Assembly: GCA_002898355.1 (NCBI GenBank)
Contig: BEHD01000015.1
Span: 1 to 51,149 of the forward strand
Source of the DNA: an archaeon HR01
GTDB lineage: Archaea; Thermoproteota; Nitrososphaeria_A; Caldarchaeales; Caldarchaeaceae
Direction of reading: 5' to 3'
Length of the DNA: 51,149 nucleotides
In this document: positions 1-7,700 of the stretch, one piece after another
How the letters are laid out: each line of letters begins with the position of its first letter
Position numbering within the stretch: the first letter of the stretch is position 1
Translations under genes and position numbers: made by a program
The notes under the pieces: model-generated
Told to the model about the DNA's origin: nothing
Databases searched by the model: none
Seen by the model: only the letters and a program-made list of their open reading frames with translations

Positions 1-76
1 TAACGTAACAAAGCCCCCAGCCAACCACTCCCCTCTCTTCTCCTTCTTTATAGAATATACCGGAATCGCATCGGCG

Positions 77-163
77 CGTGGGGGGCGGGATTTGAACCCG
101 CGAGGCTCTTTTGGAGCCACTGGCTTAGCAGGCCAGCCCCCTACCGGGCTAGGGCACCCCCAC
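77..163 (-). tRNA. tRNA-Ser (anticodon GCT)
   Basis: Read on the minus strand, the acceptor stem pairs GTGGGGG (163-157) with CCCCCAC (84-78), followed by discriminator G at 77, as expected for serine. The T arm is a GCGGG/CCCGC stem around TTCAAAT. The anticodon stem is CTGGC/GCCAG around the loop CTGCTAA, giving anticodon GCT at 129-127. The long variable arm is typical of class II serine tRNAs. CCA is not encoded and no intron is visible. It reads AGC/AGT serine codons. Confidence 0.95.
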
Positions 164-190
164 CACGGATACAGACAACCTAACACGGTA

Positions 191-201
191 AAAAGTTTTA
201 A
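191..201 (-). promoter_or_regulatory. TATA-like box before tRNA-Ser
   Basis: The minus strand has an A+T-rich ATTAAAAC-type element about 30 nt upstream of the tRNA-Ser 5' end, a plausible archaeal TATA box for the tRNA transcript. A second AT-rich stretch, CATATAAAAA, lies slightly further upstream near 205-214. Confidence 0.4.
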
Positions 202-261
202 TCGTTTTTATATGGGCATCCAACGGCAGATATAGTATGGCCAGCTTCCTGTTAATCCGTA

Positions 262-1500
262 CTATCTCTCCTTCAAGCTTCCCAGCCGGGTTATACTGGG
301 TGGTCGGATGCCTCTCTTTATGTTTTTAGTTCCTATTTTTTCTAATAGCTGCCTCGTAGAGGTTACTGGTTCAACACCTTTAACGGATATTTCTTTGAGG
401 TTATCTAGCGCGAATACGGGAATGTCGTTCTCCACAGCATCTCTCAACAATGTTAAGTTTTTAACATTCATCTCGCCGATTGGAGGGTTCGTGAAAACCA
501 CGTAGTCAGAACCCAGCAATGCTTCCTTCGCCAGATGATAGCTGAAATCCCCTATCGGATTGTAGGCCTTCTCCGGAATCACCTCCAAACCCAGCCCCCT
601 AGCCACGAAGTAGTCCACATCATTCTCATGGAGTATTCCGGTAGATATCCTGAAGCCGACCTTCGTGAGGGTTCTGTATAACCTAGCCCCTGTCCCCGAG
701 CCGGCTATGATGAAGACCCTCCGGCCAGGCGATATTTCTCCACCTCTATACTCTACCGAAAGCGTGATCGGAGAAAGATGAAGTACATGATTAAACCCGA
801 AGGTTTCTAGAAACCTCTCGTCGGTGAGGATTTCTTCGGGGTCGTCAACGGACAATAAGGTTTTCTCCGTTATGGCTATGAGTCTGTCAGCAAATCTAAA
901 CGCCAACTCAATCTCATGCGTGGATGCAATAACTATCAACCCTTCCCTACGGGCTAGCTCCCTTAAAAGCGTGAACACCTCAATCCTAGAACGGCTGTCA
1001 AGATGTGTGGTGGGCTCGTCTAGGATCAGTGTTTTAGGCTGTTGTGCCAAAGCCCTCGCTATCATCACCCTCTGGAACTGGCCGTCACTGAGCTCAGATA
1101 CTTCCCTATCCCTTAAACATTCTATTGCTGTCTTCTTCATCGCATCCTCGACGATTTTACGGTCATAGGGGCTAAGCATGTGGACAGGCCCTGTCCATGG
1201 ATACCTACCCAAAGCAACCACCTCCTCCACGGTCATACCTGCCACGTCAGGTCTTCCTGTTTGAACCATCCCAACTAGCCGTGCCCTACGCCCCGGTCTT
1301 ATACGGTGGAGTTCACTTCCAGATATTACGACGGCTCCCCCCATCGGATTCAAAATCCCAGCCAAGGTTTTGAGGAGCGTCGTCTTACCTGATGCGTTAG
1401 GGCCTATCACAACCGTGAACTCCCCAGGTCTTAGCTCCAGCTCTACACGGGGTAGGATAGGGCTGTCACCATATCCCACAGAAAGCCGGATAGTCTTCAT
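262..1500 (-). CDS. ABC transporter ATP-binding protein, cobalamin/iron-siderophore type (BtuD/FecE-like), with C-terminal extension
   Basis: This is the ATPase of an importer with the permease and binding protein that precede it. The Walker A motif GPNASGKTT lies near residues 33-41, the signature LSDGQ near 137, and Walker B LILDEP just after it. A domain of about 150 residues follows the ATPase core from roughly residue 255 (VFIIAGSGTGARLY, a Rossmann-like glycine pattern), so the protein is longer than the usual 250-residue ATPase. Start: ATG at 1500 overlaps the permease TGA by one base (TGATG) and has AGGAGG a few bases upstream. A TTG one codon earlier is less likely. The substrate, cobalamin or an iron chelate, cannot be told apart from sequence. 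Confidence 0.9.
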   Translation of the reverse strand: MKTIRLSVGYGDSPILPRVELELRPGEFTVVIGPNASGKTTLLKTLAGILNPMGGAVVISGSELHRIRPGRRARLVGMVQTGRPDVAGMTVEEVVALGRYPWTGPVHMLSPYDRKIVEDAMKKTAIECLRDREVSELSDGQFQRVMIARALAQQPKTLILDEPTTHLDSRSRIEVFTLLRELARREGLIVIASTHEIELAFRFADRLIAITEKTLLSVDDPEEILTDERFLETFGFNHVLHLSPITLSVEYRGGEISPGRRVFIIAGSGTGARLYRTLTKVGFRISTGILHENDVDYFVARGLGLEVIPEKAYNPIGDFSYHLAKEALLGSDYVVFTNPPIGEMNVKNLTLLRDAVENDIPVFALDNLKEISVKGVEPVTSTRQLLEKIGTKNIKRGIRPPSITRLGSLKER

Positions 1501-2510
1501 CAAAGCCTCCTACCTCTTCTCATCAGGAGTAGGATTATAAGCGGTGCTCCGAATATTGAAGTGATAGCCGTAACAGGCAAGTCTAACGGTGTCATCAGGT
1601 TTCTCGCAGCTACATCGGATATTATGGCTATGGTGGCTCCGGCTAAGGCTGAGAGTGGAATTATGACTCTGTTGTCTGCTGTGCCGGCTGTCAGCCTAGC
1701 TATGTGGGGTGCAGCAAGCCCTATAAAACCTACGGCCCCCGACAGCACCGTAGCTGCAGAGACTATGGATGAGGCGGCAGTCACGATGGCAACCCTCGCA
1801 CCTCTTATCCAGACACCCATGGAAGATGCTATCTCATCTCCGAAGGCTATAGCATTCATGGGTTTAGCCAACATAAATGCAGCTACAAAACCACCCACCG
1901 TAAGTGGAAAAACCGCCTCAATCAAAGACCATTTAGCCGAGGAGAAGGTGCCAAAAGTCCAGAAATAGAAAGCCCTAACGATCTCAATCTCTGATGTATA
2001 GATGATAAGGGTTGTGAGTCCAGCGTTAAGATATCCCAACATAACGCCGGCAAGGACAAGTCCGATATAGGTTCTCATCAACGATGAGAGGAGTATCACG
2101 AGAACAGATGTAGCGGCAGCGCCCAAGGCCCCAGCCATATACAGAGAATATGGGTCATAGCTTTGGACTAGGCCTAACCCTAGACCTAACACGAGTGTTG
2201 CGGCTATGGCCAGGGAGGACCCTGAAGATATCCCAAGTATGTAGGGGTCTGCAAGAGGGTTTCTGAAGAGAGACTGTAGCAGGGAGCCTGCAACACCTAG
2301 CGACGCACCGGTAATAAGGGCCGTCAGACTACGTACCAAACGCAGATCTATAACAGCCCCTAGAAGAGATGAATGCTGCTGATAACCTACTATGTGGAGT
2401 AAAACCGCATCTGCTGAAAACCTAACACTGCCCAGAACCATAGATGTTAGAAATGAGATAAAGAGCGTGGATGTGAGGAGGGGGAAGGCCCAATACCTCA
2501 CATCACTCAC
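1500..2510 (-). CDS. FecCD/BtuC-family ABC transporter permease
   Basis: This is the inner-membrane channel subunit of the importer. Of its 336 residues nearly all are hydrophobic helices, consistent with about ten membrane segments. It has the family pattern RLVRSLTALITGASLGVAGSL near the N-terminus, then FRNPLADPYILGISSGSS, and the late GFIGLAAPHIAR motif that contacts the ATPase. The GTG start overlaps the binding-protein stop in GTGA (2507-2510), so the three genes are translationally coupled. Substrate as for the neighbouring ATPase: a cobalamin- or iron-complex-type ligand. Confidence 0.92.
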   Translation of the reverse strand: MSDVRYWAFPLLTSTLFISFLTSMVLGSVRFSADAVLLHIVGYQQHSSLLGAVIDLRLVRSLTALITGASLGVAGSLLQSLFRNPLADPYILGISSGSSLAIAATLVLGLGLGLVQSYDPYSLYMAGALGAAATSVLVILLSSLMRTYIGLVLAGVMLGYLNAGLTTLIIYTSEIEIVRAFYFWTFGTFSSAKWSLIEAVFPLTVGGFVAAFMLAKPMNAIAFGDEIASSMGVWIRGARVAIVTAASSIVSAATVLSGAVGFIGLAAPHIARLTAGTADNRVIIPLSALAGATIAIISDVAARNLMTPLDLPVTAITSIFGAPLIILLLMRRGRRL

Positions 2511-3742
2511 CTAAGCGGGACAAAGTATTCAAGCTCCCTATCTCCAAATACATCGGGCCAGAGGATGGCGGCCACGTCTTTAAGCCATCCTTCAGTATCG
2601 TAGTATCCCAGCTGGTAGATGTCGTCGTCAAACCTGAAGACCCGCCCCTCCTTAAAGGCTTTAGAGAGCTCCAGTTGTGGAATCTCCTGGATAAGTTCGT
2701 CCTTTGACTTTATCAGATCTGTCGAAACGACTATGACATCTGCGTCGGCTGCTCTGCTAACAAGCTCCTCAAGGGATACGGATGCGCTCCCGGTCCCACT
2801 GAGGTCTGAGAAGACATAAACTGCACCCAGTTCCTTCAAGGCTTTCGCCACATAACTATCGCCAGCCGACACATAAGCAGTACCACGGTAGACTGAGAAC
2901 CATACGACTTTCAACGGTCGGGACTGCCCAGACCCTATAAACGCCTGCACTTTAGAGACGGTTAGGTTGTTACTCATCTCCACATATTGGAATATTCTGT
3001 CAGCTACATCATCCAAGTTAAAGAAAGCTGCAACGAACTTTATCCATTCAAACCTTCCCAAGAGAGAGGTCTCTAAATACTCGTTATTGACAACATAGGG
3101 GATTCCCAGCTCCTCAAGTTTTGAGACCACAGGATCTCCGGGGAAAGTGTAGATCATTACAAGATCGGGTTTGATCTCTAGGAGACGTTCATAGTCTGGA
3201 GACCACGCTGCGCCAACATCCTTTATCCTCCCCTCCCCCAGCATCTTTTCGACATCTGGAAAGAACCATCCATATGCTTCACCCCACATTATCCCCGCCA
3301 CATTGTTAAGGAGTTCGGGCGAGTATTCTCTAAGCCTTTCGATCAGAGCTATGTGTGTGGCAGACATTAGGACAGCTCTTTTTACGGGAGTCCTCACAAC
3401 TAGGTCCGCATGGATGTTAGGTATGCTAGAGTTCTCAGGCACCAGTAAAATGGTGCGGTTAACACCATCTCTCACCAACGTATAGCCCCCGAGCCGGGTT
3501 ATGGAGAAATGCTCAGCATACTTTACCACAGTCTCAGGCTCAGCTTTATGGATAACTTGGAGGACCGTTGTCGTCCACTTCTCTGTATGAGTTGTCTCGA
3601 CCCTCTCAGTTACGGTTACGAGTCTGGTCTCAATGGATGTAGGTCCTCCAGTTAGGCTGCCTGAATAATGGCCTGCTACAAAGCCTAGTATTAGGGCGGC
3701 TAGTAATGAAACTATTGTGACGATTTTTGCGGCTCTATTCAT
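2507..3742 (-). CDS. ABC transporter substrate-binding protein (BtuF/FecB-like)
   Basis: First gene of the importer operon and the extracytoplasmic ligand binder. An N-terminal hydrophobic segment (IVTIVSLLAALILGF) acts as signal or anchor, followed by a Thr-rich stretch and then a class III binding-protein fold, recognisable from VKRAVLMSATHIALIERL, IKDVGAAWSPDYERLLEIKPDLVMIY and the long joining helix. I chose ATG at 3742 because a TATA box centred near 3770 would start the transcript almost at this codon. The longer frame from a TTG at 3790 would begin upstream of the promoter. A 21-bp palindrome lies between TATA box and start. The ligand is unknown. Confidence 0.88.
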   Translation of the reverse strand: MNRAAKIVTIVSLLAALILGFVAGHYSGSLTGGPTSIETRLVTVTERVETTHTEKWTTTVLQVIHKAEPETVVKYAEHFSITRLGGYTLVRDGVNRTILLVPENSSIPNIHADLVVRTPVKRAVLMSATHIALIERLREYSPELLNNVAGIMWGEAYGWFFPDVEKMLGEGRIKDVGAAWSPDYERLLEIKPDLVMIYTFPGDPVVSKLEELGIPYVVNNEYLETSLLGRFEWIKFVAAFFNLDDVADRIFQYVEMSNNLTVSKVQAFIGSGQSRPLKVVWFSVYRGTAYVSAGDSYVAKALKELGAVYVFSDLSGTGSASVSLEELVSRAADADVIVVSTDLIKSKDELIQEIPQLELSKAFKEGRVFRFDDDIYQLGYYDTEGWLKDVAAILWPDVFGDRELEYFVPLR

Positions 3743-3745
3743 GGG

Positions 3746-3766
3746 TTGGATGGATAATCCATCCAA
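3746..3766. promoter_or_regulatory. Palindromic operator-like site at the importer promoter
   Basis: A perfect 9-bp inverted repeat, TTGGATGGA and TCCATCCAA, is separated by TAA. It sits directly between the TATA box (3767-3774) and the start codon at 3742, over the expected transcription start. A repressor bound here would block RNA polymerase. Metal- or cofactor-responsive control is an inference from the operon's function; no regulator gene is adjacent. Confidence 0.6.
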
Positions 3767-3774
3767 TATATAAG
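3767..3774 (-). promoter_or_regulatory. TATA box of the importer operon
   Basis: CTTATATA on the minus strand is centred about 28 nt before the ATG at 3742, which implies a nearly leaderless message and fixes the start of the binding protein. Confidence 0.65.
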
Positions 3775-3843
3775 TATTCGGCAACAACAAAAAATCAGAC
3801 CAAAGAACGAAGCCTTTTGTAACACTTTTTTCGGACGAGTATT

Positions 3844-4509
3844 ATGGTTAAGATTGCTGTGTCGTGGAGCGGTGGTAAGGACAGCACCATGTGTCTTCAT
3901 ACAATTCTTCAGGATGGGAAATATGATGTCTCAACCCTCATCACCACAGTCACCGAAACCTATTCAAGAGTGAGCATGCACGGTGTAAGAGAGGAACTTT
4001 TGGACAGGCAGGCCGAGAGCCTTGGAATAAAGCTAATGAAGATATACATACCAGCTGATTGTACAAACGAAGTCTACGAAAGAAAAATGATGGATGCATA
4101 CAACGAGCTTCTAGTCTTGGGTGTGGAAGCAGTGGCCTACGGCGACATATTCTTGGAGGATGTGAGGAGGTATCGTGAGAAAAACATGAAAGATACTGGG
4201 CTTCACCCTATCTTTCCGATATGGGGCCGAAACACTAGAGAGCTCGCAGCAGAGTTTCTAATGCTTGGCTACAAAGCAAAGATTGTCTGCGTTGATTTGA
4301 ACAGGCTATCCGAAAGCTATGTCGGCAGAGAATATGATCAGGAATTCCTAGACATGCTTCCTGAAGACTGCGACCCATGCGGAGAAAACGGGGAGTTCCA
4401 CACCTTCGTCTACAAAGGACCAACATTCAAGAAATCCATCCAATTCACGATGGGTGAAAAAATAGTAAGAAATGATAGATTTTGCTATCAAGAATTGATC
4501 CCGATCTAA
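3844..4509 (+). CDS. Dph6-like ATP pyrophosphatase (diphthine-ammonia ligase family)
   Basis: The 221-residue protein begins with the N-type ATP pyrophosphatase P-loop SWSGGKDSTM at residues 8-17, followed by the family pattern VTETYSRVSMHGVREELLDRQAESLGI. The C-terminal half has GDIFLEDVRRYREK, the PIFPIWGRNT block and the closing DPCGENGEFHTFVYKGP signature. These features match the DUF71/Dph6 family, whose known role is the ATP-dependent amidation that completes diphthamide on elongation factor 2. A related function on another substrate cannot be excluded. It is monocistronic and diverges from the importer operon. Confidence 0.88.
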   Translation: MVKIAVSWSGGKDSTMCLHTILQDGKYDVSTLITTVTETYSRVSMHGVREELLDRQAESLGIKLMKIYIPADCTNEVYERKMMDAYNELLVLGVEAVAYGDIFLEDVRRYREKNMKDTGLHPIFPIWGRNTRELAAEFLMLGYKAKIVCVDLNRLSESYVGREYDQEFLDMLPEDCDPCGENGEFHTFVYKGPTFKKSIQFTMGEKIVRNDRFCYQELIPI

Positions 4510-4553
4510 AGATATGTGATATAGGCACCCATAACCCCACACAAAATTGGGTT

Positions 4554-4689
4554 TGCGGGGGGTGGGATTTGAACCCACGAACCCCTTTTATCCTTTTTTC
4601 TTCGGGACAGGGTTCTAAGCCCTGCGGACTGTCATATAGCATTCATTTCTGGTGGTTGCTATATTTTGACCAGGCTTTCCTACCCCCGC
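4554..4689 (-). tRNA. tRNA-Leu (anticodon TAG) with probable D-loop intron
   Basis: The acceptor stem GCGGGGG (4689-4683) pairs with CCCCCGC (4561-4555), followed by discriminator A at 4554, as in leucine tRNAs. The T arm is GTGGG-TTCAAAT-CCCAC and the anticodon arm CAGGG-CTTAGAA-CCCTG gives TAG at 4617-4615. The D-arm begins normally (TA-GGA-AAGCCTGGTCAA) but is interrupted by about 37 nt containing a perfect 8-bp hairpin (ATATAGCA/TGCTATAT) before the closing TCC at 4628. Removing the insert restores a standard Leu D-arm. The variable arm is also A-rich and longer than usual. At 136 bp it is far longer than a normal leucine tRNA (about 85). Confidence 0.85.
4629..4665 (-). other. Probable noncanonical tRNA intron in the D-loop
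   Basis: The insert folds into an 8-bp stem (ATATAGCA 4664-4657 with TGCTATAT 4639-4632) capped by a 17-nt loop, and continues outward as GTC (4670-4668) pairing with GAC (4631-4629 region) across an AAA bulge. This is a relaxed bulge-helix-bulge shape, the substrate of archaeal splicing endonuclease. The exact ends are uncertain by one or two bases because A residues flank the junction. Confidence 0.65.
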
Positions 4690-4704
4690 CTATCAAAACC
4701 ATAA

Positions 4705-4744
4705 CCGCCTATTTTTTATATTTTGTCAAAGGAAGAATAGGCGG
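4705..4744. repeat. Inverted repeat around the tRNA-Leu TATA region
   Basis: CCGCCTATT (4705-4713) and AATAGGCGG (4736-4744) form perfect 9-bp arms with a 22-nt AT-rich spacer. On the minus strand the spacer contains AAAATATAAAAAA, placed correctly (about 27 nt) to be the TATA box of the tRNA-Leu gene starting at 4689. Confidence 0.6.
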
Positions 4745-5002
4745 ATTATTGGCTGGTATGTAGCTGCAAGACATATTGTTGGCTCCCCATCATATCCAAA
4801 CACTATAGCCTTAGCGTTCCAGCAACTTTTTAGCCTCTCTAATTATGGTTTTTGCCCCCTAACTTTTGTCCTCGCCTTAAGGAATTCGCGAATTATCTTC
4901 AGTACCCTCGCCACTTTCGGCCCTTAAAAGCCGGGTTACAGCTATTGCTGGTATGGATATGCTGGGCTGTCCTCTAACTTTTTAGCTATGATCGCCATTT
5001 GT
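4745..5002. other. Intergenic region without a recognised gene
   Basis: About 260 bp between the tRNA-Leu promoter and the vapC end. Short frames occur but show no protein-like composition, and I see no RNA gene or terminal repeats. Confidence 0.5.
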
Positions 5003-5359
5003 TTATTCTTCTATGATGATCTTGATTCCGAGATTTTCCAATCTCTTAAAACCATTATCTGAAGTTATTAGTGGTATGCCGCTGGCTTTTGCAGATGCGG
5101 CTAGTAGGAGGTCCGCATCGTTCATGATTTGGCCTTTTTCCTTTAGCTTGTCGTAGAGTTCGCAGTATTCTAAGATTACGTCGTTTGTTATTTCAACGAC
5201 GGTGAATCCTTCCTCTATTGTTTTCTTCAGTTTACCACGCTTGCTTCCAGGTATCCCCCTCAACATCTCTATTAGCGTTATTACGCTTATCTTCCCTTCT
5301 ACAGGTTTTTTCTCTTTTACCCTTTTTATGAGCACGCTTGTATCTATTAGCTGCGTCAT
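5003..5359 (-). CDS. vapC: VapC-like PIN-domain toxin
   Basis: A 118-residue PIN domain, the full length of the family. The acidic metal-binding residues are visible: D6 in LIDTSVLI, a Glu in TLIEMLRG, and the D-D pair in NDADLLLAASA and LITSDNGF. VapC toxins are Mg-dependent RNases, often cutting tRNA or rRNA, and are inactivated by the cognate VapB. Its ATG overlaps the TGA of the upstream antitoxin gene (ATGA at 5356-5359), the usual toxin-antitoxin arrangement. Nothing suggests inactivation. Confidence 0.9.
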   Translation of the reverse strand: MTQLIDTSVLIKRVKEKKPVEGKISVITLIEMLRGIPGSKRGKLKKTIEEGFTVVEITNDVILEYCELYDKLKEKGQIMNDADLLLAASAKASGIPLITSDNGFKRLENLGIKIIIEE

Positions 5360-5583
5360 CTAAGTTTAAACTCCCTCCTAAACCTCCTAGATTCCTCGAG
5401 AATGTTGTTCAACTCCTCCTCTGAGAGAAGCTTTACGAGATTTTCCAACGCCCTCCTTTTCTTCATTTCCACGGCCTCCCTGTATAATTCTAGTAGGTAT
5501 TCTCCCCACTCACGTCCCCCTCTATCCTCCTCTAGGATTTTCTTGACATCGTTGGGAACCGAGATGGTTGAATAATTACGCAA
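5356..5583 (-). CDS. vapB: VapB-like antitoxin
   Basis: A 75-residue highly charged protein directly upstream of and overlapping the PIN toxin. The N-terminus (STISVPNDVKKILEE) has the beta-strand-helix look of a short ribbon-helix-helix DNA-binding domain. The C-terminal half is a charged helix likely to wrap the toxin. The start is TTG at 5583 with AGGTGA just upstream; no ATG is available in frame. Identification rests mainly on position and size. Confidence 0.8.
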   Translation of the reverse strand: MRNYSTISVPNDVKKILEEDRGGREWGEYLLELYREAVEMKKRRALENLVKLLSEEELNNILEESRRFRREFKLR

Positions 5584-5760
5584 TTATGTCACCTAGTAGT
5601 AACAAAACAACATTAGCTAATAAACTTTCCATGCACAGTTACGGACGGTGTCCGAATAACGCCTTAACATCTAAGCTTGGGGGCTAAAGGCATCATAGCC
5701 AAGTCGTCAAGCCTTTAAATACCATTCTCACCCGGGCGCTACCTAGTTAGAGGCCGTTAT

Positions 5761-6684
5761 CTATTTATGGCCGCTATCGACAAGTCTTGAAATTTTTTCG
5801 TTGGCCAGTCTAGCGTATGTTACCGCTATAGCCATTATATCCAAGTCTCTCATTCCCATCTGAGCTGTTGCCGTGTATAGGTCTTTCACTATAGAGCCTA
5901 ATGGTGTTGGTACTTCCACATCTCTGGCCACCTCCATTGCAAGTCTGAGGTCTTTCACCGCAAGGTCTACAGTGGCGACAGGACTCCACTCGTCTTCGAT
6001 TATCTTCTGAGCCTTGTATTCTGTTACGTAGTTCTTGAAGACGGTGTTGTTGAAGACCTCCGTCAACGTCTTTGGGCTAACCCCTAGTCTAGAGGCCAGC
6101 ACAACGCATTCCGAGAATCCAGCCATGTTTATCCAGAGGTGTAGGTTGAGTATCAGCTTGATGGTGGTCCCCGCTCCAACATCGCCTACATGAAGAATCT
6201 TTTGACTAGTTGTCTGGAGAATCGGCGTGGCTATCTCAACCGATTCCTTCTTACCCGCCGCTAATATGGTGAGCTTTGCCTGTTCAGCTATGAAGGCTCC
6301 TCCCACAACAGGTGCCTCTATGAAGTCACCTCCCTTTGACCTGATTTTCTCAGCAATCCTTCGAGTGACTAATGGATGGTTTGTGCTCATATCTACAACA
6401 ATCTTTCCTGGTCCAACCCCCTCCAAGACGGAGATCCCCCTCATCTCACCTGTACCGGTCAGGACGTTCTCTGTTACTATGGGGTCTGTTAACATGCTGA
6501 ATACTATGTGACACCTCTCAGCTACATCTTTAGGGGTTTTTGCCACCTCCGCCCCCAGCCTGGCAAACTCTTCGGCTTTAGAGGCCGTCCTATTCCAAAC
6601 CAACAGGTGATAGCCTCCCTTCAACATGTTCCTAGCTATACGGCCTCCCATACGCCCCAATCCTATGAAGCCTACACTAGACAA
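5761..6684 (-). CDS. 3-hydroxyisobutyrate dehydrogenase-family oxidoreductase (paralogue 1)
   Basis: A 307-residue beta-hydroxyacid dehydrogenase. It has the Rossmann motif GFIGLGRMGGRIARN at the N-terminus, NRT after the second strand (NADP preference is possible), the substrate loop EAPVVGGAFIA, and the catalytic Lys in GAGTTIKLILNLHLW. The family oxidises 3-hydroxyisobutyrate or reduces tartronate, glyoxylate or succinic semialdehydes. The true substrate is unclear. The start is a TTG at 6684, with a TATA-like TTTAAAA about 30 nt upstream. It diverges from a close paralogue at 6783 across a 98-bp promoter region. Confidence 0.87.
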   Translation of the reverse strand: MSSVGFIGLGRMGGRIARNMLKGGYHLLVWNRTASKAEEFARLGAEVAKTPKDVAERCHIVFSMLTDPIVTENVLTGTGEMRGISVLEGVGPGKIVVDMSTNHPLVTRRIAEKIRSKGGDFIEAPVVGGAFIAEQAKLTILAAGKKESVEIATPILQTTSQKILHVGDVGAGTTIKLILNLHLWINMAGFSECVVLASRLGVSPKTLTEVFNNTVFKNYVTEYKAQKIIEDEWSPVATVDLAVKDLRLAMEVARDVEVPTPLGSIVKDLYTATAQMGMRDLDIMAIAVTYARLANEKISRLVDSGHK

Positions 6685-6782
6685 ACCTGCTCACGCAACT
6701 AACATGGCAGATGTTTTTAAACTTTCCACAACTATGCACGATATCTGATAACACTTAATTATCTGAATACGATGGTGTCGCC

Positions 6783-7700
6783 ATGAGTAGCTACAAAGTC
6801 GGGTTTATCGGTCTTGGAAGAATGGGCTCGCGTATGGCTGAAAACATCCTAGCAGCCGGTTTCCCCTTGGCAGTTTGGAATAGGACAATAGAGAAGGCTA
6901 GGTCATTTGCAGACAGTAAAGGTGCGTCAGTAGCAGATACGCCGAAGGAGCTGGCGTCAAAAAGTGATGTAATAATTAGCATGCTTACGGAGCCGTGGAT
7001 AACTGAGGATGTGATATTGGGGACTCATGAAATGAAGGGAAAAGCCGTTATTGATGGGTTTATTCGGGGGAAGGTTGTGATAGATATGAGTACAAATCAT
7101 CCATCTTCGGCGAGGAAGATGGCTTCAGCATTGGGTGGAGTGGGTTGCCATTTCTTGGATGCACCTGTGATGGGTGGTCCTTTCGTGGCTGCAAGGAAGG
7201 GGTTGACGATACTTGCATCAGGCGATGAAGACGTTTTCGAGAAAGTCCTTCCACTTCTTCAGAGTATGGGTCAGAAGGTTCTCTACGTAGGTGATGTGGG
7301 TACTGGTATGACTGTAAAGCTCCTTCTCAACCTCCATCTCTGGGTTATGATGGCCTCCTATGCAGAGTGTGTAGCCATCGGTGCGAAGCTTGGGGTGACT
7401 CCGAGGAAACTGACGGAGATAATCAATAACACTGTTGTCAAAAACTATGTGACGGAATTTAAGGCTGGTAAAATTTTGGAGAATGACTGGAAGCCTGATG
7501 CTGATATGTCTGTAGCCGTAAAGGACCTGCGCCTGGTAGCAGACGTAGTCCAGGAGGTTGGCGCACCTATGCTTTTGGGCTCCATTGCTAGAGATCTATT
7601 CACGGCAACGATGCATCTGGGATTCTCAGACTACGATGTGATGGCTATAGCCCTCCTGTATTCGCGGATGGCTGGGGTGGACCTGTACTCTAAAACCTAG
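6783..7700 (+). CDS. 3-hydroxyisobutyrate dehydrogenase-family oxidoreductase (paralogue 2)
   Basis: 305 residues, with GFIGLGRMGSRMAEN as nucleotide-binding loop, DAPVMGGPFVA as substrate loop, and the catalytic Lys in GTGMTVKLLLNLHLW. It shares long identical stretches with the divergent gene at 5761-6684 (FIGLGRMG, VVIDMSTNHP versus VVDMSTNHP, NLHLW, FNNTV/INNTV-KNYVTE), so the two are an inverted duplicated pair. The stop codon TAG shares the tetranucleotide CTAG (7697-7700) with the stop of the convergent lyase gene. Probable role: NAD(P)-dependent interconversion of a short 3-hydroxyacid and its semialdehyde. Confidence 0.88.
   Translation: MSSYKVGFIGLGRMGSRMAENILAAGFPLAVWNRTIEKARSFADSKGASVADTPKELASKSDVIISMLTEPWITEDVILGTHEMKGKAVIDGFIRGKVVIDMSTNHPSSARKMASALGGVGCHFLDAPVMGGPFVAARKGLTILASGDEDVFEKVLPLLQSMGQKVLYVGDVGTGMTVKLLLNLHLWVMMASYAECVAIGAKLGVTPRKLTEIINNTVVKNYVTEFKAGKILENDWKPDADMSVAVKDLRLVADVVQEVGAPMLLGSIARDLFTATMHLGFSDYDVMAIALLYSRMAGVDLYSKT

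Noticed and set aside
4613-4619. Canonical intron at tRNA-Leu position 37/38
   Set aside because: The anticodon loop CTTAGAA is intact with a perfect stem; the insertion is in the D-arm instead.
4482-4763. Plus-strand frame covering the tRNA-Leu region
   Set aside because: It runs antisense through the tRNA gene and its promoter; the apparent protein is an artefact of tRNA sequence.
5003-5583. Mobile element or genomic island around vapBC
   Set aside because: No transposase, integrase, terminal repeats or target duplication is visible nearby.
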